In this document: positions 7,086 through 14,915 of the stretch, one piece after another | How the letters are laid out: every line of letters begins with the position of its first letter | Position numbering within the stretch: the first letter of the stretch is position 1 | Source of the DNA: Marinicrinis sediminis | GTDB taxonomy: Bacteria > Bacillota > Bacilli > Paenibacillales > KCTC-33676 | Reading direction: 5' to 3' | Assembly: GCF_042685085.1 (NCBI RefSeq) | Contig: NZ_JBHUMM010000037.1 | Coordinates: 1 to 64,000 of the forward strand | DNA length: 64,000 nucleotides | Notes under the pieces: generated by a model | What the model was told of the DNA's origin: nothing | The model's database searches: none | What the model saw: the letters and a program-made list of their open reading frames with translations, nothing else | Program-made: the position numbers and the translations under genes

Positions 7086-7376
7086 ATGAAAGAGATTAAT
7101 GACAGGATTAAACAATTGCGTTTAAATGAGGGTCTCAGCATGAAGGCTTTTGCCGAAATCATTGGAGTATCGGCTGGCAACGTAGGCGATTGGGAGAGCG
7201 ATAAAAGAGTCTCAACACCAAGCTCTGTTGCTTTACAATCAATAGCAAGAAATTTTGAGGTGAGTTTAGATTGGTTAATAAACGGACAAGAATCTATTAG
7301 TGTTGAAGGTTTAACACAAGATCAGATTGCTAAAATTAAGCATTATATAGACAATCTTAAAAAAGACCCCCATTGA
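7086..7376 (+). CDS. XRE-family repressor, CI-like, 96 aa
   Basis: A 96-residue protein with an XRE/Cro-type helix-turn-helix at about 8-62: IKQLRLNEGLSMKAFAEIIGVSAGNVGDWESDKRVS, then LQSIARNFEVSLDWLINGQ, the typical end of this domain. A short helix follows (LTQDQIAKIKHYIDNL), probably for dimerisation. The ATG at 7086 is chosen because GGAGG lies 5 bases before it; an in-frame TTG at 7074 falls inside the ribosome-binding site. The divergent leftward operon and the two operators between them argue that it is the element's immunity-type repressor. There is no protease domain, so induction must work differently from LexA-like cleavage. Confidence 0.8.
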   Translation: MKEINDRIKQLRLNEGLSMKAFAEIIGVSAGNVGDWESDKRVSTPSSVALQSIARNFEVSLDWLINGQESISVEGLTQDQIAKIKHYIDNLKKDPH

Positions 7377-7419
7377 TTAGGAGCCTTAAATCAGAATTTA
7401 TATGGAGGTGATCTAAAAT

Positions 7420-7596
7420 ATGAATAAGCCATTATTGTACCTAAGCCTATTAAGCATCATTATCGGTGTGGCTATTTTTTTGTTAATGTCCCATGATGAT
7501 CCAGCCTATTTGAGGATTTTAATGCCTTTGTTTAGTGCGAGTACATTGTTGTTGGGATGTATTGGATTTTATAAAAGTATAAAAGCTAATCAATAG
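7420..7596 (+). CDS. Small membrane protein, 58 aa
   Basis: A 58-residue frame with a very strong GGAGGTGAT site 7 bases before its ATG. It begins MNKPLLYLSLLSIIIGVAIF and has two hydrophobic segments (about 5-23 and 34-50) split by a short acidic turn (SHDDPAY), with a basic tail. I read it as a two-helix membrane protein. It follows the repressor by 43 bp on the same strand and may be expressed in the integrated state. Function unknown. Confidence 0.6.
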   Translation: MNKPLLYLSLLSIIIGVAIFLLMSHDDPAYLRILMPLFSASTLLLGCIGFYKSIKANQ

Positions 7597-7621
7597 GGTA
7601 AACATACATAATATTGAGGTG

Positions 7622-7696
7622 ATGCATAAATTGCAAGAAGAGAAAAACAAGGTTGAACCGCTTGAAATTAGTAATAGGTCGCAATATTTACAATAA
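7622..7696 (+). CDS. Possible microprotein, 21-24 aa
   Basis: A very short frame behind GAGGTGAT. It could start at ATG 7622, inside that site, or at TTG 7631, which has better spacing. The product would be charged (KLQEEKNKVEPLEISNRSQYLQ). It ends 9 bases into the convergent gene at 7688. It may equally be the 5' remnant of a broken gene. Confidence 0.25.
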   Translation: MHKLQEEKNKVEPLEISNRSQYLQ

Positions 7697-7882
7697 GCAG
7701 TTAACAACAAATCTATCTAATGCTTCTTGTGCTGATTTTAAACTAATAGGGTCTTCTACAAGATGTATCGTCATTTTGAAACCATCGCTGTTTTTATCAC
7801 ATATCAAGCATTTTTCCCCTTCACTATTGATAACTAACCTGTACTTGTCTCCATTAATATAAACAAATTCCTTTTCACTCAT
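7688..7882 (-). CDS. Small hypothetical protein, 64 aa
   Basis: A 64-residue protein with a convincing ribosome-binding site (GAGGGAGTGA) before its ATG. It begins MSEKEFVYINGDKYRLVINSEG, a beta hairpin-like start, and contains a CLIC pair in the middle. No family is recognised. It is the last gene before the island boundary and points leftward. Confidence 0.5.
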   Translation of the reverse strand: MSEKEFVYINGDKYRLVINSEGEKCLICDKNSDGFKMTIHLVEDPISLKSAQEALDRFVVNCLL

Positions 7883-8198
7883 GTCGTCACTCCCTCGCTA
7901 CAGTAAAGATAAGGCGTAAAACTTTAAAATTTAAAAAATATCAAAAGACTATTTAGATATTATAAAACCATTAGAGTAGCATAGATAGTAGTAACTTATG
8001 GTGCTTGCAATGGCTGTTTCAAGATGTTGAGCGAGTTAAAATAGTACTAAAAATAGCTCATCAATTTATCTAGTGAGCTGCTTTATGATATTATTTTCCC
8101 TAATGAAAAATTGTTCCTGCGGTATTTGTAGCACCAAAAATAGCACCACATCTAACAATTAACAAGACCTAGATCACGATGCGGATTTCGCGCACAAA
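7883..8198. other. Non-coding end of the island, possible attachment region
   Basis: No gene is visible here. TAGCACC occurs twice 12 bp apart (8129-8135, 8141-8147), and a weak AGCTCA/TGAGCT hairpin lies at 8055-8079. Small direct repeats of this sort can be integrase arm sites, but no integrase gene or second attachment copy is in the window. Confidence 0.3.
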
Positions 8199-8225
8199 AA
8201 AATCCCTTTAGTATGAAGGGATTTT
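8199..8225 (-). terminator. Terminator of tRNA-Val
   Basis: AAAATCCCTT (8199-8208) pairs with AAGGGATTTT (8216-8225). On the minus strand a run of seven T follows. It begins 16 bp after the tRNA 3' end. Confidence 0.8.
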
Positions 8226-8240
8226 AAGCTTTAGATGAAA

Positions 8241-8313
8241 TGACCTGTACTGGGTTCGAACCAGTGACCTCCACCCTGTCAAGATGGCGCTCTCCCAGCT
8301 GAGCTAACAGGTC
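8241..8313 (-). tRNA. tRNA-Val(GAC)
   Basis: Full cloverleaf on the minus strand: acceptor GACCTGT pairs with ACAGGTC, anticodon loop TTGACAG gives anticodon GAC, the T loop is TTCGAAC, and the discriminator base is A. CCA is not encoded. Its 3' end faces the AT-rich accessory region, as expected if it served as the attachment gene for an integrated element. Confidence 0.95.
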
Positions 8314-8356
8314 GGGTATGCTTGTTGGTTGACTGTGCCGTTTGGCGACAAGGATT

Positions 8357-8385
8357 ATCTTATCAAGTTTTCTCTTGACTGTCAA
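8357..8385 (-). promoter_or_regulatory. Promoter of tRNA-Val
   Basis: On the minus strand: TTGACA (8380-8385), 17-bp spacer, TAAGAT (8357-8362), about 40 bp before the tRNA 5' end. Confidence 0.8.
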
Positions 8386-8416
8386 CACGGATTTTTACAT
8401 TTTCTTTACGGCCCTT

Positions 8417-8734
8417 TTATAGCCACAGCATTACGGCACCCGCCAGCAGACTGGGCAAGGCGAAACCGAGTACATAAAGCGTCCAGCGCTGCCTGCTCTT
8501 TCGATCTTCGTCTGTCTCACTTACCGTATTGCTTCTCACCTGACCGCCGTTTAGCAGTCCACCTGACAGTACAGCAGACAGAAAGCCACCACCAATACCT
8601 ACAGCCAGAAGCAGCGTTCTCGTCTCGCTCACGCCCGTTCCGTCACTATCTCCACTTACCCAACCATAGATCAGAATGCCGCACATCGCGACCATACCCA
8701 GCAAGATGCTCTTCCACATGCCTACTCGCCTCAT
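8417..8734 (-). CDS. DUF5316-like membrane protein, 105 aa
   Basis: A 105-residue protein with three hydrophobic segments (about 8-26, 40-61, 86-104). The middle segment ends in a Gly-rich stretch (GIGGGFLSAVLSGGLLNGG), followed by QVRSNTVSETDEDRKSRQRW; the R-x-N...SETxEDRK signature fits the small DUF5316 membrane family of Bacillus-type bacteria. Its role is unknown. The ATG at 8734 has AAGGA almost directly before it; an ATG at 8719 is an alternative. It lies on the minus strand after the methyltransferase gene, about 160 bp away. Confidence 0.65.
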   Translation of the reverse strand: MRRVGMWKSILLGMVAMCGILIYGWVSGDSDGTGVSETRTLLLAVGIGGGFLSAVLSGGLLNGGQVRSNTVSETDEDRKSRQRWTLYVLGFALPSLLAGAVMLWL

Positions 8735-8896
8735 TTCCTTGCCTCTTCATTTCTGTGTCTTCCCTTATTGTAAACCTGCTCGAATCGATTTGCCAACTTC
8801 GACCCTGCTGCCAGTCACCCTCATTCACAGATGTCCGTGCACTTCGAGTCTTGTCATTGCGTCTCATTCCTGATCACTCAGCTTCAACAGCTGCTC

Positions 8897-9583
8897 CTAC
8901 AGCTGTTTCCACCACATTCCCGCAAATTCCGGTACGGTGGACCACTGGGCCTCCTTCACCCGATCTGCAAACTCCGCCCCGAAGAAAAACCGTACTTCTT
9001 CGATCGCCTCTTCCACATGATCGAACGCATAATCCAGTCTGAAGACTTCTCGCTTCATTCCATATGTCGTTTCCAGTTCCTTGAAATAGGGAACGAGAAA
9101 ATCAGGCGGTTCTGGCGTGGTCGTCGCCGTTCCCATATTCTCGAACAGGATAATCGTGCCATTTGTTCGCAGCACACGGGTGATTTCCATCATCATTTGC
9201 TGCAAGTTGTCACGCCAGCCTGTCACATGAAGGTTGGCTGAATAGCACAAACTCCAACCAGCCAGTACCACATCAAATTGATTATCTCCAAATGGAAGCT
9301 GAAGATGGTCAGAAACGACCGTTTCAATGCGTTGCAGTGCCTGCATTCGTGCCTTATCCAAGAGCAGTTCAAGCATTTCCTTTGACACATCCAAGGCCAC
9401 GACCCGCTCAGCATAGATGGCCGCAGGAAACGTAAGCCGTCCGCTACCTGCCCCAATATCCAGCACCTGCTTACCTTTCAGATCCACGATCCGGCTGATC
9501 TCAGGCATCAGGCTGCGTTGACGACCGATCAATTGATCGTATTGCTGGGCTTGTTCTTGATAAATCTGATCATGACTCGACAA
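8897..9583 (-). CDS. Class I SAM-dependent methyltransferase
   Basis: About 228 residues. SAM-binding motif I is VLDIGAGSGRL (about 40-50), followed by the acidic motif VVALDVS and the post-motif region FDVVLAGWSLCY, a Methyltransf_11/25-type Rossmann fold. The substrate cannot be inferred. I prefer the TTG at 9583, because GAGAGGGG stands 7 bases before it; the TTG at 9601 overlaps AAGGA. It is divergent from a second, unrelated-looking methyltransferase at 9752. Confidence 0.8.
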   Translation of the reverse strand: MSSHDQIYQEQAQQYDQLIGRQRSLMPEISRIVDLKGKQVLDIGAGSGRLTFPAAIYAERVVALDVSKEMLELLLDKARMQALQRIETVVSDHLQLPFGDNQFDVVLAGWSLCYSANLHVTGWRDNLQQMMMEITRVLRTNGTIILFENMGTATTTPEPPDFLVPYFKELETTYGMKREVFRLDYAFDHVEEAIEEVRFFFGAEFADRVKEAQWSTVPEFAGMWWKQL

Positions 9584-9751
9584 ACGTAAAACCCCTCTCA
9601 ATCCTTAATTATAGGTATATACTATTAACTTCATAATTTTTATATATTTCATCTATGTATAAAATCCGGTTATGCTATGAATATATCAAAACCCCATCAT
9701 TTGGCAAGCGGTTTTTTGATTCTACACCCCAATTAGAAAGGATGTTTACAC

Positions 9752-10522
9752 ATGCAAACACATCATTGGAACGCCAATCAATACGACGAGCAACATGGTT
9801 ATGTTTCCGGCTATGGTCAAGAACTCATAGATGTACTCGCGCCAGTAAAAGGGGAGAACATTCTGGATGTGGGCTGTGGCACGGGAGATTTGGCTGCTGA
9901 AATCGCTCAATATGGCAGCCATGTATACGGAATCGATGGTTCCGCAGAGATGATCAACCAGGCGAGAAGCAAATACCCGCAGCTCAACCTGGCCGTGGCA
10001 GACGGCCAGCGCTTTCATCTCAACCAGCAGTTCGATGCGGTGTTTTCCAATGCGGCGATCCACTGGATGAAGGAGGAACCCGAAGGTGTGATCCGATGCA
10101 TTCATCAACATCTGAAGCCAAACGGACGCTTTGTTGCAGAAATGGGTGGCTTCGGAAATATCCAGCATATCATAGAGGCTATTCTTCACGTTCTCCAGCA
10201 GGATCATGGCATCGATGCATCGCCCCTGCTGCCGTGGTATTTCCCAACTCGGGAAACCTATACTGCCTTGCTCACCCATCACGAGTTTACCGTACACATG
10301 GCGAACATCGTTCCCAGACCGACACCGCTTGTCCCGGGGGAACAGAGCATGCGACACTGGCTCGAACAATTTGCCTCCTCTCTCTTCGTAAGTCTGGATG
10401 CCGAGCAACGAGACTCCTGTTTGCATCGTGTCGTTGAACTGCTAAAGCCAAAGCTCTATGACGGGACACGTTGGACAGCAGACTATGTCAGACTGCGCGT
10501 GTACGCTACCAAAAATGAGTGA
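9752..10522 (+). CDS. Class I SAM-dependent methyltransferase, trans-aconitate type
   Basis: A 256-residue protein. Motif I is ILDVGCGTGDLA (37-48), then VYGIDGSAEMI, and FDAVFSNAAIHWM, the last typical of trans-aconitate methyltransferase-like and UbiE-like enzymes. The C-terminal half carries PRPTPL and a WLEQF stretch, also common in this subfamily. The small-molecule substrate is uncertain. AGAAAGGA precedes the ATG by about 10 bases. It is transcribed away from the other methyltransferase across a 168-bp shared intergenic region. Confidence 0.8.
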   Translation: MQTHHWNANQYDEQHGYVSGYGQELIDVLAPVKGENILDVGCGTGDLAAEIAQYGSHVYGIDGSAEMINQARSKYPQLNLAVADGQRFHLNQQFDAVFSNAAIHWMKEEPEGVIRCIHQHLKPNGRFVAEMGGFGNIQHIIEAILHVLQQDHGIDASPLLPWYFPTRETYTALLTHHEFTVHMANIVPRPTPLVPGEQSMRHWLEQFASSLFVSLDAEQRDSCLHRVVELLKPKLYDGTRWTADYVRLRVYATKNE

Positions 10523-10669
10523 CCTGAACCTACAACTAAGGATCGTTACCAGATCGTTCAAGTTCATGGAACCGTCCCAGTCCAGTCAGAGTCCCAAGCG
10601 ACAAGCATAATTTCAGAGCGGAACGATCTTATGCAACCAGAAGTTACACAACTCGAACAGACTCTGGTA

Positions 10670-10747
10670 CAGTCCTCTTTAGTACAGACGCTGGTTCGGT
10701 CTTTGGTGCAGTCTTCTTTGGTGCAGAGTGTGGTACAGTCTTTTGAA
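10670..10747. repeat. Degenerate minisatellite of 12-15 bp units
   Basis: Units related to GGTACAGTCTTCTTTG and GGTGCAGAGTGTG alternate about six times. The plus frame gives a repeating SLVQ peptide and the minus frame a repeating KEDCT peptide, but neither has a good ribosome-binding site. The remainder of the 10523-10907 gap holds nothing else I can name. Confidence 0.6.
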
Positions 10748-10907
10748 AAGTGTTTTGGGATAGGCACTGATACAGACTTGATATATTCATTGGTATACAC
10801 TCTGGTATTGGGCAGCCTGGCAAATATCTTTCACCTGTCCGTCATTCATAAGACGCACATCAGGGTATAGATAGAAAAATAAGTGAAAGAAACATAGGAG
10901 GCCCAAA

Positions 10908-11279
10908 ATGAGAACCAATTGGAGAATAACAGGCTTGCTTATCCTGCTTCTACTCGTTTCCCTTTTCGCTATCGGTTGCATGAATAAACCAGCTGAAAGC
11001 AGTGGCGACATCGGTCTGGTCGGGGCAAAGGAATATGTGAAAGGCAAGCCACACATCTTGTTCCTGCAAGAAGTGGAGAAACAAGATGATGTAGACGAAT
11101 TAGATGACTTGATTGAGGAAGCAGCCCGTAACCGTCAACTCATCTGGTTGTATGTTCAGGATGAAGACATGTACGACACGTTGAACATCGGGGACGTAGT
11201 GGAAATACAGGCAAGTGAAGAAGTCGCCGCATCCGACCCGCCTATTGGAACCGCCGAATCGATTCACATCGTGGAATGA
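10908..11279 (+). CDS. DUF3221-like lipoprotein, 123 aa
   Basis: A 123-residue exported protein. It has a basic start, a hydrophobic stretch at 8-22 and a lipobox-like AIGC with Cys24, so it should be a lipoprotein anchored outside the membrane; Ala at -3 is slightly unusual. The mature part ends in a small beta-barrel-like stretch (LYVQDEDMYDTLNIGDVVEIQAS... then IHIVE), as in DUF3221 proteins of Bacillus such as YobA. Function unknown. AGGAGG precedes the ATG by 8 bases. It is transcribed toward the NhaC operon, with a terminator between them. Confidence 0.65.
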   Translation: MRTNWRITGLLILLLLVSLFAIGCMNKPAESSGDIGLVGAKEYVKGKPHILFLQEVEKQDDVDELDDLIEEAARNRQLIWLYVQDEDMYDTLNIGDVVEIQASEEVAASDPPIGTAESIHIVE

Positions 11280-11307
11280 CTGCCTGCAAATCGTAAGATC
11301 CGAACAT

Positions 11308-11338
11308 AAAAAAGGTACCGTATATTTCAACGATACCT
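11308..11338 (-). terminator. Terminator of the nhaC operon
   Basis: AGGTACCG (11313-11320) pairs with CGATACCT (11331-11338); on the minus strand TTTTTT follows. It is placed to stop leftward transcription from nhaC before the convergent lipoprotein gene. Confidence 0.6.
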
Positions 11339-11414
11339 GAGCCGTTCATAGCACTCGATTTGATGAAAAGGATAAGGTGATTCGTTCCAAATAAACCCGG
11401 ATGATATCAAGGGA

Positions 11415-11472
11415 AACTTTCCATACCAGCCTTTAAACCGTCAGGAAGACAGATTGGCTGGTATGGAAGGTT
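11415..11472. repeat. 17-bp inverted repeat at the nhaC 3' end
   Basis: AACTTTCCATACCAGCC (11415-11431) is inverted as GGCTGGTATGGAAGGTT (11456-11472) with one mismatch. The right arm lies inside the last nhaC codons. There is no strong T run, so this may be an RNA-stabilising hairpin rather than a terminator. Confidence 0.6.
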
Positions 11473-12808
11473 GAGCCTTTTGCGAGCTCCTGTCTCTTCG
11501 CATCGACACCCATAGCGTACAGAGCGGCAGACACCACAGAAAAATTGCATATGGCACATACGCCGTAACCGGAACGTCCAAAATAGTCGCACAGAGCAAG
11601 GCGAGCATATTCCAGGGGATCAGTCCGGCTGTCACCAGTGCGGTGTCCGAGACAACCCTCGAAAGATCGGCAGAGGCAAAGCGTTGAATCCACACCGGTC
11701 GAACCGTCTTGCCACTTACCATGAGTGGCAGGGTCTGGGTACAGGAGATCATGCCCAATAACACGCCAAACCCGAACAGTTTCATCGTTGCCACCAGCAT
11801 GGATGTACGGCCGCCCATCATTCGCTGAATCCACGGCTCAATGGCATTCGCTCTTTCCAGCACGCCAATCAGCGCGCCTGCCAGTCCGATTAGGCAGATC
11901 AGATCGAGCATATCCAGAAGACCCTTGGTATGCAGCGCGGCATACCCACCTTGATCCCAACCCGTAAGCAGAGAAGTCGACCACTCCATGAGGGTCACAC
12001 CCTGCCAGATACTGCCGAGCACCATACTGGTGGCAATCGAAATGCCAAACGTCCAGATAAGTGGCCATTTGAGCAACATCGCGGTCACCAGAATCATGGC
12101 GGGAAGCGCAAGGGAAATATGCAGATCAAACAGACCGAGATATTCCGGCATCGGAATGCCGTTCGCCCCCCATGCATGACGCAGATCGAGGATCAGGAAG
12201 AAAGTAACCGTGAGGGTGATCGCGGCCAGCGTTGTTCCACGAATTGCTTTGCGGTGCACCTCCGGTACATTCCCGGCAGAACTCGCAGTCAGACGGGCTG
12301 CACTCGATACAGGTGACGTCCGGTCTCCCACAAAAGCCCCGGAAACCAGTGCCCCTGCACACATCGCTAGCGGGACATCCAGGGCAGCCGCAGCGCCCAC
12401 AAGCGGAATACCAAGCGCACTCAGCGTTCCGGTTGAAGTACCGAGAATCATCGCCACGATGCTGCTGGATACAAAACAAAACACGAGAAAATAGCTGGGT
12501 GGCAGCCACGCCAGACATTGCTGAATCAGGTAGGGGATCGTACCGCTGCCCGTCCAGGCCGGGATCAGAAGTCCCACGAACAGAAGGATCATCATGACCT
12601 CTTTTGTATGCCAAGCACCTTCCCGCATGCCCTTTCCTATTTCTCGCCAAGGAATCGCACCACGAAAAGCGACCATAACCGTATAAATCAATCCGATCGA
12701 AAACCCGGCAGCCAGCGGCCACCCATTCAAATAACTAATTAATAAGCCCGCCATGGTCATTCCGATCATAGATGCCAGTTTCATGCTGTTGAAAACGGGT
12801 TGTTGCAT
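11441..12808 (-). CDS. nhaC: NhaC-family Na+/H+ antiporter
   Basis: A 455-residue inner-membrane protein with about 11-12 hydrophobic segments. The NhaC-family hallmark GAFVGDRTSPVSSAARL (about 155-171) is present, corresponding to the usual GDxxSPxS ion-binding loop, as is a MILGTSTGTLSALGIPL segment. The family exchanges Na+ (in some members malate/lactate) for H+. The ATG follows AGGAG. The gene begins 5 bp after the alpha/beta hydrolase stop, and the three-gene leftward operon starts at the oxidoreductase. Exact substrate is open. Confidence 0.8.
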   Translation of the reverse strand: MQQPVFNSMKLASMIGMTMAGLLISYLNGWPLAAGFSIGLIYTVMVAFRGAIPWREIGKGMREGAWHTKEVMMILLFVGLLIPAWTGSGTIPYLIQQCLAWLPPSYFLVFCFVSSSIVAMILGTSTGTLSALGIPLVGAAAALDVPLAMCAGALVSGAFVGDRTSPVSSAARLTASSAGNVPEVHRKAIRGTTLAAITLTVTFFLILDLRHAWGANGIPMPEYLGLFDLHISLALPAMILVTAMLLKWPLIWTFGISIATSMVLGSIWQGVTLMEWSTSLLTGWDQGGYAALHTKGLLDMLDLICLIGLAGALIGVLERANAIEPWIQRMMGGRTSMLVATMKLFGFGVLLGMISCTQTLPLMVSGKTVRPVWIQRFASADLSRVVSDTALVTAGLIPWNMLALLCATILDVPVTAYVPYAIFLWCLPLCTLWVSMRRDRSSQKAQPSIPANLSS

Positions 12809-12813
12809 AAACC

Positions 12814-13692
12814 TTACTCCTCTTTCTTATCCTTATCGGATTGAATCTGCTGAGAGAGCCAGTTCTTCGTGGCTGCTATCGCGCCTTCGAGCGGTCCGGT
12901 CGTCCCTTTGAAGGGATGCACCGCCAGGAAAGTATGATTCCCCTCCGGAATCTGTACGTAGGCAAGACGTGGTTGCTGCTCTCTCAGTCTCTCATTTTGC
13001 TTCTTCAATCGGGTGAAATCTTCACTGCCCTGAATGAGGATCGCCGGAACGGCCAGTTCGCTGATCCGCGTGATGAGGTCGAATTGCTCCCGATTCCGTT
13101 CCATATCCTTCAATATCTCTACATCGAGCGGCATATGCTGCTGCGTACGGCTGTTGAAGACATAAGCCCGTCCTTTCTCCCACATCGCGGCCTTCTCTTC
13201 ACTGGAAAACAGATCCACATCCCCGATTCCGTTCCAGCTGATCACCCCGTCTACCTGCTCCGGATGATCGAGCGCATAGAGCAAACTAACGCCCGCTCCA
13301 CGGCTATGACCGAGCAAATAAATAGGCAACTGGTTCGTAGTGCTGTCCGTCTGTTGAACCACATGCGAAGATGCCGAAACAGCCTCAATCAGCACACCCA
13401 GATCTTCCAGCTCTCTGCTGTACGTATTGTGCGCAAATTTCTCCAGCTCCGTGAAGGTTTCCATATCCGTCCCCACCCCATTGTGGGAGAAATTAAAGGT
13501 CACTACCTCGTACTCGTCGCTTAATTCACTGGCTGTGTAGGGAAACATGCCCCAATCCTTAAAGCCTTTATAGCCATGGCAAATGATCACGATGCCTTTC
13601 GGATCACCAGACGGTGGTGAAAACACATCGCCACGCAGGATCCGATCCGGGTCCGTCCCGACCTGCAGTTGAAAGGGTGTCTTGTGCTTCAT
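12814..13692 (-). CDS. Alpha/beta hydrolase, dienelactone-hydrolase-like
   Basis: A 292-residue cytoplasmic hydrolase without a signal peptide. The oxyanion region is IVIICHGYKGFKDWG (34-48), the nucleophile elbow is GHSRGAG (128-134, Ser130), an acid-loop candidate is QGSEDF near 226 and the catalytic His is in GNHTF near 258. Length and layout fit carboxylesterase/dienelactone-hydrolase-like enzymes. The substrate is unknown. It is the middle gene of a leftward operon, 48 bp after the oxidoreductase and 5 bp before nhaC. Confidence 0.8.
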   Translation of the reverse strand: MKHKTPFQLQVGTDPDRILRGDVFSPPSGDPKGIVIICHGYKGFKDWGMFPYTASELSDEYEVVTFNFSHNGVGTDMETFTELEKFAHNTYSRELEDLGVLIEAVSASSHVVQQTDSTTNQLPIYLLGHSRGAGVSLLYALDHPEQVDGVISWNGIGDVDLFSSEEKAAMWEKGRAYVFNSRTQQHMPLDVEILKDMERNREQFDLITRISELAVPAILIQGSEDFTRLKKQNERLREQQPRLAYVQIPEGNHTFLAVHPFKGTTGPLEGAIAATKNWLSQQIQSDKDKKEE

Positions 13693-13740
13693 TCTCCCTA
13701 TCCGCTCCCTTCTTCATTTCCATTCTGATGGATGATTGCC

Positions 13741-14736
13741 TTACAAATGAATTCGCTCCCGATTTCTGGCTGATCGCAAACAAGCCTCAATCACGCGCAT
13801 GTTCAAGAGGCTGTCCTCTGCCGGAAACCTCGGACTACGCCCTTCCAGAATACTGCGACCGAAATCATCGAGCTGCAACGTATAATGATTCACTTCGGGT
13901 ACCTCTACTTCGCGGCGCTCCCCTTTAACAGATACATAGAAATGCCGATTGTCGGGATCATAAATAAAAGCTGACGGCACCTCGATGCTTCCCTCACTAC
14001 CAATGATCAGCAAGTTGTTCCGACGCTCTGCCCACATGCCACATTGAAACGTCAACCCGACCTGATTCGGAAACTCAATCAGCCCTGAAGCCATCATATC
14101 TACATCATCGTGGTCCTCGGAAAAAAACGCCTGTACCGCCACCGCTTCCGGCTCCCGCTCCAGCACATATCTGGCCGCAGAAATCGGGTAACATCCTACA
14201 TCATACAGCGAGCCGCCACCCATCTTCTTCTGGAAGCGCACATTATCCGTATCCGTATGCTTATCGAATGTAAAGTTGGCATACAGCCCCCGTATGTCTC
14301 CAATCTCTCCGGCGGCGATGCAAGCTTTAATCTGATCATATCGCGGATGATGGCGATACATAAATGCTTCCGTCAGTTGTACGCCTTCCTTCTTGCAAGC
14401 TGTCACAGCCCGGGCTGCTTCTTCCTCGCTGATCGCCAGCGGTTTCTCGCACAGCACATGCTTGCCTGCCTGGGCTGCCCGTATCGTCCACTCCGCATGC
14501 AAATGATTCGGAAGTGGAATATACACAGCATCGATATCCGGGTCTTGCAACAACTGCTCATAGCTGCCATACGCCCGCTCTATCCCGTGCTCGTCTGCAA
14601 ATGACCTGGCTTTCTCTTCGTTTCTGGAAGCCACGGCCACTACCACAGCCGTTTCAGATTGCTTCACAGCGGGTAAAAACGATTTTACAGCAATATTGGC
14701 CGCGCTCAGAATTCCCCAGCGTACGTGACTTGTCAT
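13741..14736 (-). CDS. Gfo/Idh/MocA-family oxidoreductase
   Basis: About 331 residues. The N-terminal Rossmann fold starts at RWGILSAANIA (6-16, a variant of GxGxxA); the family motif CEKPLA is at 96-101 with catalytic Lys98; the C-terminal half is the substrate-binding beta-sheet domain with DVGCYPISAARYVL. Such enzymes use NAD(P)H to oxidise sugars, inositols or similar polyols. The ATG at 14736 is chosen because GGAGGTGA lies 7 bases before it; the longer frame from 14763 starts upstream of that site. It heads the operon with the hydrolase and nhaC. Confidence 0.85.
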   Translation of the reverse strand: MTSHVRWGILSAANIAVKSFLPAVKQSETAVVVAVASRNEEKARSFADEHGIERAYGSYEQLLQDPDIDAVYIPLPNHLHAEWTIRAAQAGKHVLCEKPLAISEEEAARAVTACKKEGVQLTEAFMYRHHPRYDQIKACIAAGEIGDIRGLYANFTFDKHTDTDNVRFQKKMGGGSLYDVGCYPISAARYVLEREPEAVAVQAFFSEDHDDVDMMASGLIEFPNQVGLTFQCGMWAERRNNLLIIGSEGSIEVPSAFIYDPDNRHFYVSVKGERREVEVPEVNHYTLQLDDFGRSILEGRSPRFPAEDSLLNMRVIEACLRSARNRERIHL

Positions 14737-14915
14737 CGCCGGTTCACCTCCATATGAAATCATGATGAATCAACCATACCATTGACCTGTTGAATTGTCC
14801 AAGGTCAACAAATAACCAATTTTCGCATTCTTGGTGCAACCTTTCGAAACTGGCTCGCGTTCATAAGGGTGAACCACCAAAATGATCCATTCAAATTCGT
14901 TAGGAGCGTGAAATT

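Noticed and set aside
8090..8160. Remnant of an integrase C-terminus near the tRNA
   Set aside because: A short frame reading GAIFGATNTAG is too small and lacks the Arg/Tyr motifs of tyrosine recombinases.
8329..9042. 237-codon plus-strand frame opposite the DUF5316-like and methyltransferase genes
   Set aside because: It starts within the tRNA-Val promoter area, has no ribosome-binding site, and the other strand holds recognisable proteins.
10564..10870. Two opposed frames in the minisatellite as real genes
   Set aside because: Both exist only because the repeat unit lacks stops; starts and ribosome-binding sites are poor. Kept as a repeat only.
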